Of a stretch of 5,524 nucleotides of DNA, positions 1-4,994 are shown piece after piece; the stretch's first letter is position 1, and each line of letters opens with the position of its first letter. The translations under genes and the position numbers were made by a program. Source of the stretch: an uncultured bacterium (GTDB lineage Bacteria > Bacillota > Clostridia > Christensenellales > Pumilibacteraceae); contig CATKFJ010000142.1 in the NCBI GenBank assembly GCA_949747725.1, positions 1 through 5,524 of the forward strand, read 5' to 3'. Under the pieces are notes generated by a model. The model worked only from the letters and a program-made list of their open reading frames with translations, was not told the DNA's origin and ran no database searches.

Positions 1-282
1 GTGGACGGCTTTATTGCGGCGCTTAAGTCGTCGGACGGCTGGGCGGAGGATAACGCGGACAAAGCCGTAGAGGTAATAGGCGAGCATATGAAGAGCGGTA
101 CGGTCTCCACTCTGACCACGCTCAACAAAAGCATAGTCGAACGGTGTAATATCCGTACGGTAAGCGCTCAGTCCGCCAAAACCGATTGCGCGGCGTTTTT
201 TGCAAAGTTGACGCACATCCAAACCGCGATCGGCACGGCGTTGGATAAAGCGCCCGACGACGGTTTTTATTATAACGCCTGA
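1..282 (+). CDS. ABC transporter substrate-binding protein, C-terminal fragment (probable NitT/TauT type)
   Basis: The reading frame is open from the first base and ends at TGA 280-282, so this is the last 93 codons of a gene that starts upstream of the window. The GTG at position 1 is probably internal. The fragment is soluble and mostly helical. An FIAALKSSDGWAEDNADKAV-like stretch is followed by a long amphipathic tail, as in the C-terminal lobe of periplasmic or lipoprotein solute receptors of the nitrate/sulfonate/taurine/thiamine-precursor group. The main support is context: the next gene overlaps it by one base and encodes a SsuC/TauC-type permease. In such operons the receptor captures the substrate outside the membrane and delivers it to the permease. 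The substrate cannot be read from this fragment. The N-terminal signal peptide and ligand-binding residues lie outside the window. Another protein encoded in an ABC operon cannot be excluded. Confidence 0.6.
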   Translation: MDGFIAALKSSDGWAEDNADKAVEVIGEHMKSGTVSTLTTLNKSIVERCNIRTVSAQSAKTDCAAFFAKLTHIQTAIGTALDKAPDDGFYYNA

Positions 283-1049
283 TGAACTACGCCCTGAAAA
301 AGGCGTTGTATAACGTTATATATTGCGTTGCGGTCATCGGCATAGTTCTTATCGTGTGGAGCGTCGCGGCGGCGATCGTAGGGTCGGAATTCGTATTGCC
401 CGATCTTAAGCAGACCTTCTCGGCGCTCGGAGATATACTGAAAAACAAAACGTTTTGGCTCGGGCTGAGAGGCACTATGTTGCGGAGCGTTATCGGGTTT
501 GTTATATCGTTTGCCCTGTTTTTCGTACTGTTTTTCTTGTCTACGGCGTTCGACGGTTTTCGTAAAGTAGTCGATCCGTTGATCTCGGCGTTGCGGTCGA
601 TGCCGTCGGTTGCGATCACGCTGATCCTCGCGCTTGTAGTGGGCGGTTTCGGCACTCCCGTAGTATTGGGCGTGCTTGTAATAATGCCGATAATGTATTC
701 GGCGGCGCGCGCCCGAACGGCTACCGTACCTAAAGAGCTGTCGGAGATATGTTTGCTTTACGGGGCAAATAAGCGTAAGACATTTGCCGCTCTGTGGTTT
801 CCGTGTCTTGCGAGCGCGCTGCCCGAAACGCTCGGCACGTCGTTTTCGTATAATATTAAGGCTGTTATCGGCGCGGAAATTTTGGCGCAAACAGCCGACA
901 GTTTGGGCATGCTCATGAAGATCGCGCAGATGTATTACGAAACGGCTATGCTTATAGCGTTCGTGGCGGTTTCGGTCGTTGTCGCCGTGATTTGCGAAAC
1001 CGCGCTTCGCGGAATTCTTAAAATCTGTCTGCGTAAATACTCCGATTAG
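282..1049 (+). CDS. ABC transporter permease, SsuC/TauC-like (BPD_transp_1 family)
   Basis: This 255-residue integral membrane protein has the usual length for the family. Hydrophobic segments lie at about residues 10-32, 65-90, 105-145 and 215-240, with more around 185-205. The cytoplasmic EAA loop, which docks on the ATPase subunit, is visible at about residues 155-174. It reads EICLLYGANKRKTF, with the invariant Gly at 161, and is followed by a conserved FP. The sequence between the loop and the last helix (SFSYNIKAVIGAEILA, then GMLM) is typical of permeases for aliphatic sulfonates, nitrate, taurine or thiamine precursors. It should form the transmembrane channel of an importer with the upstream receptor. 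Start choice: the ATG at 282 overlaps the TGA of the preceding gene (TGATG) and no clear Shine-Dalgarno precedes it, which suggests translational coupling. The ATPase subunit is not downstream, so it must lie upstream or elsewhere. The family call is firm, the substrate unknown. Confidence 0.88.
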   Translation: MNYALKKALYNVIYCVAVIGIVLIVWSVAAAIVGSEFVLPDLKQTFSALGDILKNKTFWLGLRGTMLRSVIGFVISFALFFVLFFLSTAFDGFRKVVDPLISALRSMPSVAITLILALVVGGFGTPVVLGVLVIMPIMYSAARARTATVPKELSEICLLYGANKRKTFAALWFPCLASALPETLGTSFSYNIKAVIGAEILAQTADSLGMLMKIAQMYYETAMLIAFVAVSVVVAVICETALRGILKICLRKYSD

Positions 1050-1050
1050 A

Positions 1051-1078
1051 TTGACAAAATTTTTTATTGTGCTATACT
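1051..1078 (+). promoter_or_regulatory. Sigma-70/SigA-type promoter of the P-type ATPase gene
   Basis: A perfect -35 TTGACA (1051-1056) and a -10 TATACT (1073-1078) are separated by 16 bp. The -35 box begins one base after the permease stop codon, so the promoter fills the whole intergenic gap. Transcription should start about 6-7 bases after the -10 box, at 1084-1086, which is the ATG of the downstream gene. There is no hairpin-plus-T-run terminator before it, so some read-through from the ABC operon is possible. Confidence 0.85.
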
Positions 1079-1084
1079 GTATTT

Positions 1085-3934
1085 ATGTCAGGTATCCAAG
1101 AAAAAAATAAAAAAACCAATACGCCTAAGACGAACAGTCCTTCTTCGCAGGGGAGAACTGTTCCCAAAACGCGCGGCGCGTCCAAAAGTACGTCGGCATA
1201 CGGCAGAACCAAAACTCCCAAAACCGACGGCGTTACCGACAGCCCCGTTACGCCCGAACCCGTAGACGAGGAAACTGCGGTCGCGCCCGTCACCGCATCG
1301 ACTAAAAAGCGCACGTCCGCCAAACAAACGGCGTCCACGCGTATTATTACCAAAGATGCCGAGTACGACAGTGCGTCCGATTATACCGCCGGAACGATAG
1401 ATCCGTCTGTTATAGACAGTTCGGTGTTCGACGACGACGGCGATATAACGGAAGAACCTATAAGCGGATATTATCATAAGTCGATGACTATCGACGACAC
1501 AATACTCAGCCACGAGGCTGCGGCGTCGCGCCGCAAATTCGGAAAACGCCGTAAACAGACCACCGTAGATTTAACGGTCGCCGAGCGGTACAATCCCGAT
1601 CCCGAAATAGGACTCTCGGCGGAAGTGGTAGACGCGCGTATCGAACAGGGGTACGACAACTTTGTAAAAAAGAAGACGGGCAAGAGTTATCTGTCTATCT
1701 TCATGACCAATATTTTTACGTTTTTCAATATCTTGACGTTTATAGTGGCTGCGGCGTTGATAGTAGTCGGCGCAGGATTTACGCAGTTGTTCTTTATAGT
1801 AATAATAACGGCTAACGTCGTAATAGGCATATTCCAAGAGATACGTTCTAAAATGAAGATCGACAAGTTGTCGCTTGTATCCGCGCCGTCGGCTGTGGTA
1901 ATACGCAACGGCGAACGTTGCGTCATTCCGACGAGCGACGTTGTTCTCGACGATATCGTCTGTTTCGAAATGGGCAAGCAGATATGCACCGATTCCATCG
2001 TAATAAAGGGCGAGTGCGAAGTAAACGAAGCGATGCTCACGGGCGAAAGCGAACCCGTTAAAAAACGCGCCGGCGATATGCTTTACAGCGGTTCGTTTCT
2101 CAGTAGCGGTTCCGTAGTGGCGCGAGTAGACAAGGTGGGTTCCGCAAACTATGTGGAAACGCTTACGTCGCACGCAAAAAAATATAAAAAGCCGAAGAGC
2201 GAGCTTATGAATTCCATTACGCTCGTTATAAAGGTTTTGTCCCCGTTTATAATCGCCATAGGCGCTTTGATGGTGTGGACCAATTACCGCGCGATCGTGC
2301 CGAGCGGAAGCACCGCGGTATTCGACGATTGGAATAAGATAGTTACGAGCGCCGCCGGATCGGTCATAGGTATGATCCCGTCCGGCATGTTCCTGCTGAC
2401 GTCGCTTGCGCTTGCCGCGTCCGTACTCAGACTTGCACGCAAGCAAACGCTTGTTCAAGACCTTTACTGTATAGAAATGCTCGCGCGTGTCGACGTGCTT
2501 TGCCTTGACAAAACGGGTACTATCACGGACGGATCGATGGAAGTAAATAACGTGATAGAGATAAAAGGCTTTTCGAGCGAACATGCGCTCGGCGATATTA
2601 TCGGATCGATGCTGACGGCAACGGGCGATAACAATCAGACCGCGCTCGCGCTTGCCAATAAATTCGGTTACAGCAAGGAACTCAACCCGACGGCGGTATT
2701 GCCGTTTTCGTCGCAACGTAAACTGTCCGCCGTTACTTTCGAGGGCGAGGGAACGTTTATGCTCGGCGCGCCCGAATTCGTGCTTAAGGACATGGGCGTC
2801 AGAATAGAAAAGCTCATCAACGAGAACGCGGCTGCCGGTTTCCGCGTAATGGTGCTTGCTCATTCACCTGCCGAGATAGTGGGCGAAAAATTGCCTGCCG
2901 TGCGCCGTCCCGTGTGTCTGATAGTAATAGAGGACCATATACGCGAGGACGCGATAGAAACGATAAAATGGTTTAAAGAGAACAATGTGGCGGTAAAGGT
3001 AATTTCGGGCGATAACCCCATGACCGTTTCCGAAGTGGCGCGCCGCGTAGGTGTGGAGAACGCAGAAATGTACGTTTCGCTCGAGGGTTTTTCCGATCAG
3101 GACGTTATAGAAGCGGCAAACAAATATACCGTTTTCGGACGCGTTACTCCCGATCAGAAACGATTGCTTGTCCGCTCCATAAAAGCCAAAGATCATACGG
3201 TGGCCATGACGGGCGACGGCGTGAACGATATTTTGGCAATGCGCGAATCGGATTGTTCCGTCGCTATGGCGTCGGGTGCGGAAGCTGCGCGCAACGTAAG
3301 TCACTTGGTTCTGTTGAATAACGACTTTACGTCCATGCCGGACGTTGTTATGGAAGGTCGGCGAGTGGTCAATAATATACAGGCGTCGTCGGCTATGTTC
3401 CTGATGAAAACGTTTATGTCGATAGTGCTGTCCATAATCTTTTTGGCAATGCAACAGCCCTATCCGCTTGCTACAAACAACTTGATGCCGCTCGAAGTAT
3501 GTATTATCGGTGTGCCGTCGTTCTTCCTCGCGTTACAGACAAACAAGAATATTATCCGAGGTAAATTCCTGTCTAACGTCGTGGCGCGCGCAGTCCCCGG
3601 CGGCGTGGCGCTCGTGCTCGGCGTGATGAGCGTGTTCGTGCTTAATACGCAAATGGCTATGACGACAGAAGAAGTTACGTGTATGATGGTGATAGCCATA
3701 ACCTGCGTCGGCTTGATGGTGTTGTTCCGCCAATGCGAACCGTTCAATGCGTACCGAACGGTACTCATGCTCGGCGTGATAGTGCTCACGTCATTGTTCA
3801 TGTATATTATGCCTGCTATCGGTCTTGTTAAAATCAACTTTACGCAGGTATGCTTTGTTTCGACGGTCGTTCTTGCAAGTTATTTCGTCGTTACAATACT
3901 GACGAGAATACTGAGTTCTATCAAACTGAAATAA
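1085..3934 (+). CDS. CtpE-like cation-translocating P-type ATPase (HAD-IC family) with long disordered N-terminal extension
   Basis: This 949-residue ion pump hydrolyses ATP through an aspartyl-phosphate intermediate. Visible landmarks are the actuator TGES at 319-322, phosphorylation motif DKTGT with Asp475, FSSQRK (541-546) and LGAPE (560-564) in the nucleotide-binding domain, SGDNP at 641-645, and the hinge TGDGVND at 709-715. Hydrophobic segments fit ten membrane helices: two at about 207-255, two at 384-402 and 423-450, and six between about 771 and 944. The helix 4 and 6 sequences (IPSGMFLLTS; EVCIIGVPSFFLAL) resemble mycobacterial CtpE, a calcium transporter, but helix 4 has PSGM where classical calcium pumps have PEGL, so the ion is unproven. 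Recognisable family sequence starts near residue 176 (GLSAEVVDARIEQG). Residues 1-170 are Thr/Lys/Pro/Ser-rich, then acidic, then end in a basic patch RRKFGKRRK (149-157), and look disordered. Start choice: ATG 1085 sits at the predicted transcription start, with no Shine-Dalgarno. A TTG at 1067 is in frame but lies upstream of the -10 box. Confidence 0.92.
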   Translation: MSGIQEKNKKTNTPKTNSPSSQGRTVPKTRGASKSTSAYGRTKTPKTDGVTDSPVTPEPVDEETAVAPVTASTKKRTSAKQTASTRIITKDAEYDSASDYTAGTIDPSVIDSSVFDDDGDITEEPISGYYHKSMTIDDTILSHEAAASRRKFGKRRKQTTVDLTVAERYNPDPEIGLSAEVVDARIEQGYDNFVKKKTGKSYLSIFMTNIFTFFNILTFIVAAALIVVGAGFTQLFFIVIITANVVIGIFQEIRSKMKIDKLSLVSAPSAVVIRNGERCVIPTSDVVLDDIVCFEMGKQICTDSIVIKGECEVNEAMLTGESEPVKKRAGDMLYSGSFLSSGSVVARVDKVGSANYVETLTSHAKKYKKPKSELMNSITLVIKVLSPFIIAIGALMVWTNYRAIVPSGSTAVFDDWNKIVTSAAGSVIGMIPSGMFLLTSLALAASVLRLARKQTLVQDLYCIEMLARVDVLCLDKTGTITDGSMEVNNVIEIKGFSSEHALGDIIGSMLTATGDNNQTALALANKFGYSKELNPTAVLPFSSQRKLSAVTFEGEGTFMLGAPEFVLKDMGVRIEKLINENAAAGFRVMVLAHSPAEIVGEKLPAVRRPVCLIVIEDHIREDAIETIKWFKENNVAVKVISGDNPMTVSEVARRVGVENAEMYVSLEGFSDQDVIEAANKYTVFGRVTPDQKRLLVRSIKAKDHTVAMTGDGVNDILAMRESDCSVAMASGAEAARNVSHLVLLNNDFTSMPDVVMEGRRVVNNIQASSAMFLMKTFMSIVLSIIFLAMQQPYPLATNNLMPLEVCIIGVPSFFLALQTNKNIIRGKFLSNVVARAVPGGVALVLGVMSVFVLNTQMAMTTEEVTCMMVIAITCVGLMVLFRQCEPFNAYRTVLMLGVIVLTSLFMYIMPAIGLVKINFTQVCFVSTVVLASYFVVTILTRILSSIKLK

Positions 3935-4022
3935 AACGAATTACACTAAAAAACAAGAACTTTCACAGCATGTATATGCGGTTTAGACTTTTTCACAATA
4001 ATTATACCGAGCGTGCTATTTG

Positions 4023-4050
4023 TTTACATATTAGTTATGTATAATGTAAA
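4023..4050 (+). promoter_or_regulatory. Putative promoter/operator of the response regulator gene (dyad over TATAAT)
   Basis: A consensus -10 TATAAT (4040-4045) is embedded in an inverted repeat with perfect arms TTTACAT (4023-4029) and ATGTAAA (4044-4050). A second, nested dyad pairs TACATA (4025-4030) with TATGTA (4036-4041). The arm TTTACA resembles a -35 box but is only 11 bp from TATAAT, which is too close to serve that box. No good -35 lies 16-18 bp upstream. A promoter depending on or controlled by a dimeric regulator, possibly the encoded response regulator itself, fits this layout. That is inference. Confidence 0.45.
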
Positions 4051-4065
4051 TACCGAAATTTGTAC

Positions 4066-4073
4066 AAGAGAGG
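4066..4073 (+). promoter_or_regulatory. Ribosome binding site that decides the GTG start of the response regulator
   Basis: The purine run AAGAGAGG ends 7 bases before GTG 4081, a good Shine-Dalgarno distance. The in-frame TTG at 4060 lies upstream of this site and would add seven residues not expected before the MAKFLIADDE start of this family. Confidence 0.75.
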
Positions 4074-4080
4074 TTCAATT

Positions 4081-4743
4081 GTGGCAAAGTTCTTAATAGC
4101 TGACGATGAAGAGGGCATTCGTCAAGTAATAAAAGAGTATTGCGATTTCGAGGGCTATGAAACGGAGTTCGCCGCAGACGGCATGGAAGCCGTACGCAAA
4201 GCGCGCGAAACAGATTTCGATATGATTATAATGGACGCTATGATGCCTAAGCTCGACGGCTTTTCGGCAACCAAGGAAATACGCAAATCCAAACAGACGC
4301 CTATAATCATGCTTTCCGCAAGAGTGGAAGAGTACGATAAACTCCATGGTTTCGAAATGGGCGCGGACGATTATGTTACGAAACCGTTCAGCCCCAAGGA
4401 GCTTATGGCTCGCGCCGCCGCGATAATGCGCAGAGGCGCTATGAGCGAGGATAAAATGGTGTCGGGCGATCTTGTTATCGATTTTGCCGGTTGCGCTGTT
4501 TTTATCGAGGGTAAACGCGTGCCTATGACGCCTAAAGAATGCGAGTTGCTTTTCTTGCTTGCACGGTATAACGGAAAAGCTTTTTCCCGTCAAGAATTGC
4601 TCGATAAGATCTGGGGATTCGATTATTACGGCGACGACCGCACCGTGGATACGCATATTAAAATGCTTAGGAAATCGCTCGGCGACGAATACCGCGATAA
4701 GATAGTTACCGTACGCGGTATGGGCTATAAAGCGATACTTTAA
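4081..4743 (+). CDS. OmpR/PhoB-family response regulator (orphan, no adjacent kinase)
   Basis: This 220-residue protein is a two-domain DNA-binding response regulator of normal family length. The receiver domain (about 1-120) shows the acidic pocket DDEE at 8-11, the phosphoacceptor Asp52 within IMDAMMPKLDG, the switch Ser79 in MLSAR, and the invariant Lys101 in TKPF. A winged-helix Trans_reg_C domain follows from about residue 129 (GDLVIDF) to the end. It contains MTPKECELLFLLARYNG, the recognition-helix region RTVDTHIKMLRKSLG and the closing wing VRGMGYKAIL. Phosphorylation at Asp52 by a sensor kinase should promote dimerisation and DNA binding. Such genes usually sit next to a histidine kinase, but here a strong terminator follows within 25 bases and no kinase is encoded on either side in the window. 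The partner must be elsewhere, or the regulator works without one. The dyad just upstream is a candidate autoregulatory site. The target genes and signal cannot be read from the sequence. Confidence 0.95.
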   Translation: MAKFLIADDEEGIRQVIKEYCDFEGYETEFAADGMEAVRKARETDFDMIIMDAMMPKLDGFSATKEIRKSKQTPIIMLSARVEEYDKLHGFEMGADDYVTKPFSPKELMARAAAIMRRGAMSEDKMVSGDLVIDFAGCAVFIEGKRVPMTPKECELLFLLARYNGKAFSRQELLDKIWGFDYYGDDRTVDTHIKMLRKSLGDEYRDKIVTVRGMGYKAIL

Positions 4744-4766
4744 ATTCTGTCATTATATATCGAGTT

Positions 4767-4802
4767 AAGGACGTTATGATTTCGATCGTAGCGTCCTTTT
4801 TT
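4767..4802 (+). terminator. Intrinsic terminator after the response regulator
   Basis: The arms 4767-4780 and 4785-4798 form a continuous 14-bp stem, starting AAGGACG with CGTCCTT and including two G-U pairs. A very stable UUCG tetraloop (4781-4784) closes it. A run of six T follows (4797-4802, the first two inside the stem). It starts 24 bases past the stop codon and closes the response regulator transcript, separating it from the lipoprotein gene. Confidence 0.93.
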
Positions 4803-4864
4803 GTGTTAAAAGTTCATAAATGCACATATTATAATAAAAATTTTCAAAAACGGTATTCATAGGC

Positions 4865-4895
4865 TTGACAAGACGGGGGTGGGGTATGATATAAT
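4865..4895 (+). promoter_or_regulatory. Extended -10 promoter of the lipoprotein gene
   Basis: A perfect -35 TTGACA (4865-4870) and a perfect -10 TATAAT (4890-4895) are preceded by the extended -10 element TGA (4887-4889). The spacer is 19 bp, longer than the usual 17, and contains a G-run (about 4875-4884). The extended -10 would compensate for the long spacer. An overlapping TATGAT (4885-4890) would give a 14-bp spacer and is less likely. The expected transcription start near 4902 leaves a leader of about 93 nt. Confidence 0.8.
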
Positions 4896-4901
4896 TTTTC
4901 A

Positions 4902-4994
4902 ATAAAAAAAGGAATCGAGGTCAAAGGCGACCGCACGGATTTAGCGTGCAGTCGCCTTTTCCGTTTCAACGGAAAGGGAGGCAAAAGTAAAAAC
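4902..4994 (+). promoter_or_regulatory. Structured 5' leader with two competing hairpins upstream of the lipoprotein gene
   Basis: Hairpin 1 pairs AAAGGCGAC (4923-4931) with GTCGCCTTT (4951-4959). After a single C-A mismatch it adds GCACG (4933-4937) with CGTGC (4945-4949), closed by a 7-nt loop. A short T-run (4957-4960) ends it, giving it an intrinsic-terminator look. Hairpin 2 pairs TTTCCGT (4958-4964) with ACGGAAA (4969-4975) around a TTCA loop. If hairpin 1 opens, hairpin 2 can extend by three pairs (4955-4957 with 4976-4978, one of them G-U) and take in the first part of the GGGAGG ribosome binding site (4976-4981). The two full structures exclude each other. A small GGTC/GACC alternative (4919-4922 with 4929-4932) competes with the base of hairpin 1. 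I do not recognise a known riboswitch class. Regulation is inferred from pairing alone. Confidence 0.55.
4973..4981 (+). promoter_or_regulatory. Ribosome binding site of the lipoprotein gene
   Basis: The run AAAGGGAGG is a strong Shine-Dalgarno match, but it ends 13 bases before ATG 4995, longer than the usual 5-9. No other in-frame start lies closer. Its 5' half is part of hairpin 2 of the leader, so its accessibility may depend on RNA folding. Confidence 0.7.

Larger units (their letters stand above)
3935..4080. other. AT-rich intergenic spacer between ATPase and response regulator
   Basis: This 146-bp stretch contains no supported gene. I see no GC-rich hairpin followed by a T-run after the ATPase stop, so termination there is either weak, factor-dependent or absent. 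Its right half holds a TATAAT box and a dyad, annotated separately. Two short similar runs, ACTTTCACA near 3959 and ACTTTTTCACA near 3987, are too short to interpret. An open frame overlapping the ATPase end (3850-4044) lacks a ribosome binding site and is probably spurious. Confidence 0.6.

Noticed and set aside
1000..1012. CCGCG-CTT-CGCGG hairpin near the end of the permease gene as a terminator.
   Set aside because: It has only five pairs, lies inside the coding sequence and has no T-run directly after it. The T-run at 1060-1065 has no GC stem before it.
1067..1084. In-frame TTG at 1067 as start of the P-type ATPase.
   Set aside because: It lies upstream of and overlaps the promoter -10 box (1073-1078), has no Shine-Dalgarno, and would add MCYTVF before the ATG. 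It could be used only on a read-through transcript.
1571..2863. 430-codon minus-strand open frame opposite the ATPase.
   Set aside because: It lies entirely antisense to a gene with all P-type ATPase motifs, and its product is Arg/His/Tyr-rich without recognisable domains, as expected of a codon-bias shadow.
3850..4044. 64-codon + strand open frame across the ATPase end and spacer.
   Set aside because: It overlaps the last 85 bases of the ATPase gene in another frame, has no ribosome binding site, and its product shows no domain or coherent hydrophobic pattern.
4060..4080. In-frame TTG at 4060 as start of the response regulator.
   Set aside because: The ribosome binding site 4066-4073 lies downstream of it, and the family normally begins with the MAKFLIADDE-type sequence starting at GTG 4081.
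4830..4835. TATAAT in the spacer after the regulator terminator as a further promoter.
   Set aside because: No -35 box lies at a workable distance and there is no extended -10 TG. The region is simply AT-rich.
4946..4990. 14-codon GTG-initiated leader peptide in the lipoprotein leader.
   Set aside because: There is no Shine-Dalgarno at a fitting distance, its start is inside the stem of hairpin 1, and no run of regulatory codons is present.
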